From Streptomyces lydicus (lineage in GTDB: Bacteria; Actinomycetota; Actinomycetes; Streptomycetales; Streptomycetaceae), in NCBI RefSeq assembly GCF_004125265.1, contig NZ_RDTE01000003.1, positions 3,720,001-3,784,000 of the forward strand: a DNA stretch of 64,000 nucleotides, read 5' to 3'. The notes under the pieces are model-generated. The model did not search any database and had not been told where the DNA came from. It worked only from the letters and a program-made list of their open reading frames with translations. The translations under genes and the position numbers were made by a program. This document shows, in pieces, positions 43,440-50,630 of this stretch. Within the stretch, counting starts at the first letter, position 1; each line of letters begins with the position of its first letter.

Positions 43440-43558
43440 CCTCCCGACGGGAGCCCGGCGAAGTCGGTGATTCCGCCACCCGCGGCCACTGGCGACCCTC
43501 CGGACACGCCCCGGTGCGGGAGATACGTGGGCTCGCTCAGCCGTCGCTCAGCCGTCGC

Positions 43559-44782
43559 TCACGCGAGACGGTGCTGCCAGATGAGCAACGGGGCGTCCTC
43601 GATCCAGTACGTGTGGGACGTGTCCGTGATGTGGAGCCGTACGGCGGAAATGTCGGGGCGGCCCGCGTTCTGCCATGAGGCCAGAGCCCGTTCGACGTCG
43701 TCCCACAGGGCCACGGGGCCGCCCTGGCGGACCGTCCAGGCATCGCCGGCGCCGCTGAACTCGGCGAAGGACTCGCGCTCCGGATCAAAGACGTACAGGA
43801 GCCGGCCACCTTCGGGTGTTGTAGCGCGGACGAACTGAGCCCCCGGCGCGGCGAGCTGGGCGAGGAAAGCGGGCATCCACTCTTCCAGCAGGGTGGGCGG
43901 AAAGTCTGCCTGCCGCTCGCTGTCGGCGTAGGCCGCGCGGGCGGACAGATCTCCGGAGACCGGCGGTGCGGCCTGGGAGCGTGCCTGCATGAAGGAGGAG
44001 CGGCCGGTGATCCTTCCCTCGGCGGTGCCGTCCGCGCCCACGACGACCTTGGCCAGGCCCGTGCCGTAGCCCCAGGAGCCGCCGACGGTGGCCAGGATGA
44101 TGCCGCCCGGCTCGGTCTGCCTGATCCAGGTGTAGGGGATCCGGCGGACGGCGCAGGTGGCGATGACACGGTCGTACGGGGCGCGGCGGGGGTGGCCGAG
44201 CAGCCCGTCCCCGGTCACGGTCCACGTCTCGAATCCGGCCGTCTTCAACGCGGCGTCCGCGCGGGCCGACACGGCGGGGTCAACCTCCACCGTCGTCACG
44301 TTGTCCGCACCGAGCCGGTGACACATCAGGGCCGCGGAATAGCCGGTGCCCGTGCCGATCTCCAGCACGCGGTGTCCGGCGTCGGCCTCCAGGCGCTCGA
44401 TCATGTCCAGCACGGTGACCGGGGCGGTGGACGACGACGTGGGCGAGCCCGTCACCGGAGCGCTGACCTGGTCGGCGGTCAGGTGTCCGTCGAGCTGTGT
44501 GGTCAGGGACCGGTCGCTGTAGGCGATCTGTGCCCACTCGGCCGGATCGGACCCGAGTGCGGTCACCGGCCGCCACCGGCCGCCCTCCTCGGGCAGGAAC
44601 ACTCCAGGGTGCAGGAACAGCTCACGCGGTACGGCTTCCACCGCCGCGCGCCATGCGGGAGTGGTGAGGACTCCGGCCTTCTCCAGCCGGTCGGCGAGGG
44701 CACGCCGTTCGGGCGCGGTGTCGGTCTCGGTGTCGCTCTTGGTCTCGGTGTCGGTCTCGGTCGTTTCGGTGGGCGCGATCAT
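43559..44782 (-). CDS. TgmC/PIMT-like methyltransferase (RiPP-type protein O-methyltransferase)
   Basis: The 407-residue protein has a PCMT/PIMT core: WRAAVEAVPRELFLHPG, TTQLDGHLTADQVSAP with PTSSSTAP, motif I VLEIGTGTGYSAALM, acidic loop VTTVEVDP and VTGDGLLGHPRRAPYDRVIA. Its C-terminal 180 residues match the layout of methyltransferases of ATP-grasp peptide maturase (graspetide) systems and FxLD lanthipeptide clusters, which methylate Asp/Glu side chains and can form aspartimides. No ATP-grasp ligase is in the window. The N-terminus has a TETDTETKSDTETDT repeat. ATG 44782 has AGGAG, but the frame is open upstream to 45172. Confidence 0.82.
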   Translation of the reverse strand: MIAPTETTETDTETKSDTETDTAPERRALADRLEKAGVLTTPAWRAAVEAVPRELFLHPGVFLPEEGGRWRPVTALGSDPAEWAQIAYSDRSLTTQLDGHLTADQVSAPVTGSPTSSSTAPVTVLDMIERLEADAGHRVLEIGTGTGYSAALMCHRLGADNVTTVEVDPAVSARADAALKTAGFETWTVTGDGLLGHPRRAPYDRVIATCAVRRIPYTWIRQTEPGGIILATVGGSWGYGTGLAKVVVGADGTAEGRITGRSSFMQARSQAAPPVSGDLSARAAYADSERQADFPPTLLEEWMPAFLAQLAAPGAQFVRATTPEGGRLLYVFDPERESFAEFSGAGDAWTVRQGGPVALWDDVERALASWQNAGRPDISAVRLHITDTSHTYWIEDAPLLIWQHRLA

Positions 44783-45040
44783 TGCGCGATCTCCTCTCTC
44801 TTGCCGGGCTCGGCCCGGTTCGGGCCCGGCCCGGCCCATAAGCGGAGTGACGCCCCGTCCACGCCGGTGGCGGAGGGGTCTGTCGTCCGGATCCAGGGAA
44901 CCGGGGCGGGGGATGTAGACCACACCGGACTTCACGTCCAGCGCACCCCCGTGCGGAGTCCATGGCCCTTGAGGGCTGTTCTCGTACGGCGTGCCCGCGA
45001 AGGGGTCGGCGGTGGTGGTCGCTACGGCCGGGAGCCCCAC
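44783..45040 (-). other. In-frame coding-like segment upstream of the methyltransferase (possible precursor-like peptide)
   Basis: From GTG 45040 the frame runs 86 codons without a stop into the methyltransferase ATG. The first two-thirds have coding-like third-position GC and read ADPFAGTPYENSPQGPWTPH, then GALDVKSGVVY and LDPDDRPLRH; the rest is Arg/Gly-rich. The order Pro-Phe, Pro-Trp, Asp...Gly-Val-Tyr, Asp-Arg-Pro loosely recalls ATP-grasp RiPP precursors. GAGG lies seven bases before the GTG. It could be a precursor fused by loss of its stop, an N-terminal extension, or chance. Unproven. Confidence 0.35.
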
Positions 45041-45186
45041 TGCTCCGCCTCGCTCTCCACCGGCACTCCGTCGTGCTGAGGATGCCGCCGCAGCAACACA
45101 CGGCAGTCGACGGCCTTCGACTTGTCGCCGTTCCTCACGGCAGCTGCCAGTTCGGCGCGCAGCCTCCGGCACTCGTCGCAGCTCAC
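45022..45186 (-). CDS. Small CxxC protein
   Basis: The 54-residue protein starts at GTG 45186, overlapping the previous stop by four bases (GTGA), a clear coupling. It reads MSCDECRRLRAELAAAVRNG then KAVDCRVLLRRHP: a CxxC at the N-terminus, then a short helical hairpin, with a third Cys that may complete a zinc site. Similar tiny proteins occur beside XRE/DUF397 pairs in Streptomyces, from memory. The longer GTG at 45219 is less likely. Function unknown. Confidence 0.6.
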   Translation of the reverse strand: MSCDECRRLRAELAAAVRNGDKSKAVDCRVLLRRHPQHDGVPVESEAEQWGSRP

Positions 45187-45461
45187 AGCGACCGCCCCAG
45201 CGGTCCGTACTGCTGCCACCGCGCGTAGTCCTGATGCATGCGTGCGCGAAGGCGGGTCAAGGCTTCGCTGTCGTTTTCGCGGTCGCTGTCGTTGTCGTTG
45301 CCGGCGGCCCGCTCGTGCTCCGGATCGTCGTCGGCAGCAGGGCTGTTGGGCACGCAGCCGTCCACGGGCAGGGGCACGGGCCCGCCGGTCGGGTCGTCCG
45401 CGTCGCTGGGGTGCTGAGCGGTGGGAGTGGGGGGATCGGGGGGAGTGCCTTTCCGGCTCAA
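45183..45461 (-). CDS. Small acidic protein of unknown function
   Basis: The 92-residue protein starts at TTG 45461 with AGGAG six bases upstream. The N-terminal 65 residues are Pro/Asp/Asn-rich and disordered (DDDPEHERAAGNDNDSDREN). The end folds as a helix, EALTRLRARMHQDYARWQQY. It is coupled to the CxxC gene and divergent from the XRE/DUF397 operon, with about 107 bases between. Its strong charge would fit a substrate of the nearby PIMT-like enzyme, but that is speculation. Confidence 0.6.
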   Translation of the reverse strand: MSRKGTPPDPPTPTAQHPSDADDPTGGPVPLPVDGCVPNSPAADDDPEHERAAGNDNDSDRENDSEALTRLRARMHQDYARWQQYGPLGRSL

Positions 45462-45568
45462 CGCCGACTCCTCTCTGTAGTCATTCCACTACCAGGGCGG
45501 CTCAGACTGACCTAGAGTCGGAAGCTGTTCAACCTGTTAGAGGAGGAGGAAGCGTTGGTGAAAGCTCG

Positions 45569-46405
45569 TTGAATCGCAAGGAGTTGACGCCGGACCACAG
45601 CCCTCGGGAAGCGTTCGGGGCGCGTCTACGCAGCTCGCGGGAAGCACGCGGCTGGACACAAGAGGAGCTTGCCGAGCGGCTGGGGTACTCCAGTACGCAC
45701 GTGTCAGCGGTCGAAACTGGTCGCAAGCCCCCGACTTTGCGCTTTTCGCGCAGTGCCGACCGAGCATTCGGCATCGAAGGCACCGTGGACACCTTCGAAC
45801 GTCAGTGGCGCGAGATCCGGCACGGCAGCCTGTTGGAAGGCTTCCCGGAGTACGTCAGCCACGAGGGCCGGGCGGCGGAGATCCGGTTGTACGAAGTGGG
45901 CGTCATTCCTGGCCTGCTCCAGACACCGGAATACGCGTCCGTAATCGTCGAGAGCGCCGTCAAGCGCGGAGCGATCACGCCCGAGCAGGCGCACGAGCGG
46001 ATGTCACTCGTGGCGGAACGGCAGGCGAAACTGGTTCGTACGCCCTCGCCGCTGGTCTTCGTGGTGCTGGACGAGAGCTGCATCCGTCGACCCATCGGCG
46101 GATCCGCCATCATGGACGCGCAGTTGGCGCGGCTGCTCGAGTTCGCCGAGTTGCCGAACACGGTTCTCCACGTCGCCCCGTTCGACATGGGAGAGCGCCG
46201 CCCGTTCAGCCTGCCGATCACGGTGCTGACGCTGCCGGATCGCTCGCTCATGTCGTACGCGGAGTCGTCTCAACGGGGCCATCTTGAGCGGGAAAGCACC
46301 TCGGTGCTGCCCATACTGACGGCCTACCATCAGCTACAGGCCGACGCCCCCTCTCAAGCGGCGTCCGTGGCCATGATCAATCAGCTACGAAAGGGCACCC
46401 CGTGA
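45569..46405 (+). CDS. XRE-family regulator with DUF5753 domain
   Basis: The 278-residue regulator has an XRE helix-turn-helix at residues 15-60 (RLRSSREARGWTQEELAERL, STHVSAVETGRKPP) and a C-terminal DUF5753 domain (YEVGVIPGLLQTPEYASVIV, LLEFAELPNTVLHVAPFDMG). These proteins form the typical Streptomyces pair with DUF397 proteins (bldB/whiJ-like), where the small partner antagonises the DNA binder. TTG 45569 (MNRKELTPDH) fits the family start; the ribosome site is weak. It overlaps the DUF397 gene by four bases. Confidence 0.9.
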   Translation: MNRKELTPDHSPREAFGARLRSSREARGWTQEELAERLGYSSTHVSAVETGRKPPTLRFSRSADRAFGIEGTVDTFERQWREIRHGSLLEGFPEYVSHEGRAAEIRLYEVGVIPGLLQTPEYASVIVESAVKRGAITPEQAHERMSLVAERQAKLVRTPSPLVFVVLDESCIRRPIGGSAIMDAQLARLLEFAELPNTVLHVAPFDMGERRPFSLPITVLTLPDRSLMSYAESSQRGHLERESTSVLPILTAYHQLQADAPSQAASVAMINQLRKGTP

Positions 46406-46599
46406 CCGAACCCCTCCGATGGGTCAAATCCTCGTACAGCGAAAACGGCGGACAGTGCATCGAGTGGGCACCGGAGCACGCGGCGGCCCACGGTGTCGTG
46501 CCCGTTCGGGACAGCAAGAACCTGAACGGCCCGGCGCTCGCCTTCCCCGCCCCGCAGTGGGCTCACTTCGTGGAGTACGCCAAGGGGCAGGCCATCTGA
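46402..46599 (+). CDS. DUF397 protein (partner of the XRE regulator)
   Basis: The 65-residue protein is a complete DUF397 domain: RWVKSSYSENGGQCIEWAPE, VVPVRDSKNLNGPALAFPAP and WAHFVEYAKG. GTG 46402 overlaps the XRE stop (GTGA). In Streptomyces such pairs behave like toxin-antitoxin-like or regulator/antiregulator modules linked to development and antibiotic genes. A strong terminator follows in 18 bases. Confidence 0.93.
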   Translation: MTEPLRWVKSSYSENGGQCIEWAPEHAAAHGVVPVRDSKNLNGPALAFPAPQWAHFVEYAKGQAI

Positions 46600-46616
46600 C
46601 CCCGTACACGTACAGC

Positions 46617-46652
46617 CGAGGGCCCTTCCCGCACACCCGGGGAGGGCCCTCG
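46617..46652 (+). terminator. Terminator after the XRE-DUF397 operon
   Basis: CGAGGGCCCT and AGGGCCCTCG pair perfectly and extend inward through CCC/GGG with one mismatch. The hairpin begins 18 bases past the DUF397 stop. Confidence 0.75.
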
Positions 46653-46951
46653 CGACGTCTCGGAGGACAACCTCCCCACGGCGAAGCGTGAGGCGGTCCG
46701 CCCCGCCTTTGTTCCACTTCGTTTCCACCACGCCCGAACAGGCGACCGTGCTGCGCAGGGGGAACTCGGCCTGGAGCTGCGCTGAACGCATACCGTCCGG
46801 CACTTGAATCGCGAACTATCTCCCTCAGATGGTGGATGTACCTCCGGCTGCCCGCGCCTACGTTGATGCCGCCACGGTGGCCCGGGAGCACGGGGTGAAC
46901 CGGTGTCCGGCCAGGGTCTTCGGCTTGGGGCTGGAGGCCGTGCCGCGAGTA

Positions 46952-46995
46952 CCGCTCAGGGTCCGCTCAGGGTCCGCTCAGGGTCCGCTCGGGGG
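46952..46995 (+). repeat. Four 11-bp direct repeats upstream of the toxin-like gene
   Basis: CCGCTCAGGGT is repeated at 46952, 46963 and 46974, with a variant at 46985. They lie 73-117 bases upstream of the secreted toxin-like gene, and 11 bp places each copy on the same DNA face. A 57-codon frame (46829-47002) runs through them with no ribosome site and is not called. The rest of 46600-47067 holds the terminator and the probable promoter. Confidence 0.75.
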
Positions 46996-47067
46996 CACCT
47001 GACCCGGCTCAGCGCCAGGTGGTCGCAGTGCCGGAAACACGAAGAAAAAACGAAGGGGAAGTGGCTC

Positions 47068-48354
47068 ATGCCCACTGAACAAGTCCCGCGAAGTGCGACG
47101 CGAAGAATTCCTGCGTTCCTGGCGGTCGCACTCACCATTCCGCTGTCACTGCTGGCCACCGCGCCCGCTCATGCAGAAGACCCCTCGTGTGACAAGAGTT
47201 CCAACACCGGGTGCATGACCATCGCCGCCGTGCAGCACGATGTCTCCGGGATAGCGGTTACCGGGAACCCGAATGGTGCCGTTGACCTGCTGAATGACGG
47301 CTCGTCGGACAGCAACGACGTCGTCCTGCGGCCCTCGGACAAGGGCACGGTGCCGAGCGATCAGTGGAGCTTCAAGCCCAGCCCCGACAACGACGGCAGC
47401 TTCCAGATCGCCAACAACATCCCCAGCAAGAGCGGCTGCGTCGAAATTGACGACAATGGCTACCTCACCATGAACGTCACCTGCGATGCCACGGACCAGA
47501 AGCAGCTGTTCTACGCCCAGCCGGTCAACAACACCCCGGCCAACACCTACCTGATCCGGCGCGTCGACAACGACGAATGCATCACGTCGCACTGGGACCA
47601 GTACGCCTCCCCCTACGCCGGCGGTGCCGCCCTCCAGATGAATTCCGTTGGCTGCGCCGATGGAGTGGGCGCCGGCGGGGGCGCCACCAATGAGCAGTGG
47701 ACCGCGACCGCGGCCCCCGGTGACGGTGCGAGCGGCCCGACCCTCGACGATCTGGCGACGCAGTACGCGTTGACCCAGCGCGACAAGGGATCCGGCGTCA
47801 TCACGGCGAGTTCGTACACCATCACCGACGACTCCCAGCCCGCCCACCTCGGGCCCTACCAGCTCGTTTCCACATCGAGTGACCAGCAGAACTCCTCTCC
47901 CGTCTGCACGAACTCCAGCGGGCCTTCCGGCGGTAACCTGAGCTGCTCCATGAACTGGACGCAGTCCTCGGCGGACATGGTCAGCCAAACGGACACCCTC
48001 GGCGTCAATGTCACGATCGGACCGGGATCAGAGGCCAAGAGCCCACTGAAATCCGACGTCCAGCTCGGATACCAACACACCTGGACGGAAACTCAGACCA
48101 CCACCGAGGCATCGGGAACCAGTTACACCATTGATGTTCCGCCCGGCCAGACAGCGTGGTTGGCGCGAGCCTTGGCGCTCAAGACGACCACCGGCGACTG
48201 GACACTCAGCAACGATGTCGGGTCGACGTGGACACACCACATGACCGTCACCATGCCGGTGGAGGGCGTCGACAACGTGCACAGCGTCATCGCAAAATGC
48301 ACCACGGATTCCACGGACCCCGGGTGCACGGCTTCCAAGCCCGGTGGGGTGTAG
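47068..48354 (+). CDS. Secreted lectin/aerolysin-like putative beta-pore-forming protein
   Basis: The 428-residue precursor has a Sec signal peptide (RRIPAFLAVALTIPLSLL, cleavage after AHA at 36). Residues about 40-235 look like a ricin-type beta-trefoil: DQWSF, CVEIDDNGYLTM, CITSHWDQY and EQWTA carry the QxW-like repeats and paired cysteines. The C-terminal 190 residues are rich in Ser/Thr with alternating polarity (DTLGVNVTIGPGSEAKSPL, TWTETQTTTEASGTSYTID, VPPGQTAWLARALA). That is the pattern of aerolysin/ETX-MTX2 pore formers. GAAGGGGAAG precedes ATG 47068. Toxin activity is inferred from architecture. Confidence 0.72.
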   Translation: MPTEQVPRSATRRIPAFLAVALTIPLSLLATAPAHAEDPSCDKSSNTGCMTIAAVQHDVSGIAVTGNPNGAVDLLNDGSSDSNDVVLRPSDKGTVPSDQWSFKPSPDNDGSFQIANNIPSKSGCVEIDDNGYLTMNVTCDATDQKQLFYAQPVNNTPANTYLIRRVDNDECITSHWDQYASPYAGGAALQMNSVGCADGVGAGGGATNEQWTATAAPGDGASGPTLDDLATQYALTQRDKGSGVITASSYTITDDSQPAHLGPYQLVSTSSDQQNSSPVCTNSSGPSGGNLSCSMNWTQSSADMVSQTDTLGVNVTIGPGSEAKSPLKSDVQLGYQHTWTETQTTTEASGTSYTIDVPPGQTAWLARALALKTTTGDWTLSNDVGSTWTHHMTVTMPVEGVDNVHSVIAKCTTDSTDPGCTASKPGGV

Positions 48355-48442
48355 TCAGCGGGAGCAATTCGCCCGTGTCCGCGCGGGCTGATTGACCCCG
48401 GTTAATTCCGGTGAATTCCGTGAATTCCGGTAAATTCCTGTT

Positions 48443-48480
48443 GATCCCGGCTGCCCCGTATATCCGGGGCAGTCGGGATC
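48443..48480. terminator. 15-bp hairpin between toxin-like gene and nudix gene
   Basis: GATCCCGGCTGCCCC pairs with GGGGCAGTCGGGATC with a single G-T wobble and an 8-base AT-rich loop. It lies between convergent ends. Just before it, 48400-48440 has four AATTCCGGT-like direct repeats. Confidence 0.75.
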
Positions 48481-48538
48481 GGTGATTTGCGAGCGGGCGG
48501 GCGGGCGGCCTCCCCGAATCGCGGACGGTGCTCGGGCA

Positions 48539-48958
48539 TCACGCCAGATGCAGCGCCGCGAGCAAGGCGTCCACCAGGGGACGGTCCCGTTCCTGGGTGA
48601 GGCGGAGGCGGGCGTCGGCGGGCGAGAGCCAGACCATGCGGTCGACCTCGCTGTTCGGGGTGAAGGCTCCGGCGACCGCTTCTGCCGCCCAGTAGCGGAC
48701 CTGCTTGGGGCGGCCGCCCGCGAGGTAGAAGGCGGTGGGCAGCGGGGCTCCGGGGCGGCACTGCATACCGGTCTCCTCCGCCACCTCGCGCACCGCGCCG
48801 GCCAGCGGGTCCTCGCCACGTTTCAGCTTGCCCTTGGGGTGGGACCAGTCGTCGTACTTGGGGCGGTGGACGAGCGCGATCTCCAGCCCGTCCTCGGAGT
48901 GGGCGCGACGCCACAGGACGCATCCCGCCGCTCGAATTGGCTTCTGAGGCACTGTCAC
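48539..48958 (-). CDS. Nudix hydrolase (MutT-like)
   Basis: The 139-residue single-domain protein contains a complete Nudix box, GKLKRGEDPLAGAVREVAEETGM, preceded by ALVHRPKYDDWSHPKGKL. The N-terminus matches the nudix half of actinobacterial MutT1-type enzymes, but no histidine-phosphatase half is present. Likely substrates are nucleotide or polyphosphate-like diphosphates. It follows the CHAD and ppk genes on the same strand (150 bases from CHAD), and this grouping suggests a role in polyphosphate or phosphate metabolism. Confidence 0.92.
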   Translation of the reverse strand: MTVPQKPIRAAGCVLWRRAHSEDGLEIALVHRPKYDDWSHPKGKLKRGEDPLAGAVREVAEETGMQCRPGAPLPTAFYLAGGRPKQVRYWAAEAVAGAFTPNSEVDRMVWLSPADARLRLTQERDRPLVDALLAALHLA

Positions 48959-49109
48959 ATGATCACCCCTCTGATCACCCCTCTGCGTCTGCCGCTCCTT
49001 CGGCCCACTCCGTGTTCTCAGCCGTCCGTACGATTCTTCTGCGCTTCTCTCCGGCTTCTCGGCCCTTCTCTGCGTTTCCTCTGCGCTTCCTCTGCGCCTT
49101 CCTGCGTTC

Positions 49110-50630
49110 TCAGTTCGCCCGTTCCGGTGTCCGGGGCAGCCACACGCGGCCGAAGGCGAAGCGGGCCGCCTCCACCTCGTGTCGCTGGTCGGCGTGCAGC
49201 ACTCCGAGGGCGTACGCCGTGGCCGGGGTGATCCGGGGGGTGCGGGCCGCGGCGGCGGCAGCGGCGGCGGCCTCCGCGGCGTCGCGGTGCCACTCCAGCG
49301 CCCGGCCGGCCTCCGCCAGCCGGAAGTCGGCGTACTCCGGCGCCAGCACCTCCCGGGCGTAGCGGCTCAGTCGCACCAGCAGCCGGACCTGGTGCCAGGG
49401 CGCGTCCTGGCGCTGGTCGGCGGCGAGCGCGGCGGCGTTGTACGGGTATCCGGCGCGGGACAGCGGCAGTGCGGCGACCGCCTCCGCGAGCCGGCGGTGG
49501 GCCTGCTCGGCGAGTGGCGGCAGTGCCTCGGCGGCGGGCAGCTCGGTGGTCGTACGGGCGAGCGGCGCCTCGGAGGCCAGTACCGCCACGGAGTCGGCGA
49601 CGGCGTGGAAGCGGGTGGAGCCCAGGGCCTGCAGCGCGGCGGTGTGGGCGCGGGTGCGGGCGAGGGTGAGCTGGCGGTCCAGCAGGGCCCCGGCCCGTGC
49701 CGCACCGGCCGCCAGGGCGCCGTCGGGATCCGGGTCGGTGGCGGAACTCGCGGCGGATGTGGTGGCGGACGTGGTGGCCGAGGTGGTGGCCGAAGGCGTG
49801 GCGGACGTCGCGGACGACGCGGTGGTCAGGGCGGCGGGGCCGGTGGCGGAGCCCGTGGCGGGGCGGCCCGTGGTCGTGCGGTCGCCCCGCTTGCTGCGGT
49901 CCGGCCTGCCCTGGCGGTCGCCCCGATCGCCCCGATCGCCACGGTCGTTCCGGTCGGTGCGGCCGGTCAGTCGTTGCAGTGCGGTCATCAGCCGCTCGCG
50001 GCGTGCGGCGCAGACCTGTTCGCGGGCCAGTGCGCCGGACAGCCAGCCCAGTTCGGTGGTGAGCTGGTCGGCCCAGACCTCCTCGGTCAGCGGGCGGAAG
50101 GTGTGCAGGGTGGCGCTGATCCGGCGGGCGGCGCGGCGCAGCTGGCGGGCGGCCTCGCCGGCGCCCTCCGCATCCGAACCGCTCTCCCGGTGCAGGCGCA
50201 GGCTGCGCAGGAATTCCGCCGACTGCTGGTGCAGATAGCCGGCGAGGACTTCCTCGGCCGTACGCCCGGCCAGGGCGGCGTCGAAGTCGGTTCCGGGACC
50301 GATTCCGGGGGCGGTACCAGGGTCGGTTCCGGGATCGACCCCGCTGCCGCGTCCGGTGCCGGCTCGGGGTCCCGTGCCCACGCCCCGGCCGTCGCCTGCG
50401 GAGTCGTGGGCGACGTCGTGAGTCATGAGCGGCCGGTGCGCCGCGCCGTCCCGGCCGCGGCTCGCGTCGTCCGGCCGTGGTGTGCCGCCGGCTCCTGGGT
50501 ACGGGCCGCCCGCTCCTGGGTTCGGGCCGTCCACCACTGCCGCACGGGCGCCGGGCGCTGGGCCGGGCTCGTATCCGGTGCCGAGGAGACCCGCGGGCCC
50601 TCCGGTCGGCTGGTCATGTCGCTGGGCCAC
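49110..50630 (-). CDS. CHAD-domain protein (polyphosphate-associated)
   Basis: The 506-residue protein carries a CHAD domain (conserved His, alpha-helical), which binds polyphosphate granules in bacteria. Visible blocks are LAGYLHQQSAEFLRSLRLHR, VHTFRP-type VATLHTFRPLTEEVWADQL and LRVRLKK-like HQVRLLVRLSRYAREVLAPE near the end. The first 90 residues are Gly/Pro-rich and the middle has a Thr/Ser/Ala repeat linker (TSATTSATTSAASSA). GTG 50630 has GGAGG seven bases upstream and overlaps ppk by 17 bases; ATG 50426 lacks a ribosome site. It is translationally coupled to ppk. Confidence 0.87.
   Translation of the reverse strand: MAQRHDQPTGGPAGLLGTGYEPGPAPGARAAVVDGPNPGAGGPYPGAGGTPRPDDASRGRDGAAHRPLMTHDVAHDSAGDGRGVGTGPRAGTGRGSGVDPGTDPGTAPGIGPGTDFDAALAGRTAEEVLAGYLHQQSAEFLRSLRLHRESGSDAEGAGEAARQLRRAARRISATLHTFRPLTEEVWADQLTTELGWLSGALAREQVCAARRERLMTALQRLTGRTDRNDRGDRGDRGDRQGRPDRSKRGDRTTTGRPATGSATGPAALTTASSATSATPSATTSATTSATTSAASSATDPDPDGALAAGAARAGALLDRQLTLARTRAHTAALQALGSTRFHAVADSVAVLASEAPLARTTTELPAAEALPPLAEQAHRRLAEAVAALPLSRAGYPYNAAALAADQRQDAPWHQVRLLVRLSRYAREVLAPEYADFRLAEAGRALEWHRDAAEAAAAAAAAARTPRITPATAYALGVLHADQRHEVEAARFAFGRVWLPRTPERAN

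Noticed and set aside
46829..47002. 57-codon frame (MVDVPPAARAYVDAATVARE...) upstream of the toxin-like gene
   Set aside because: There is no ribosome site and the frame runs through the 11-bp repeats; it might be a decayed gene end, but the support is too weak.
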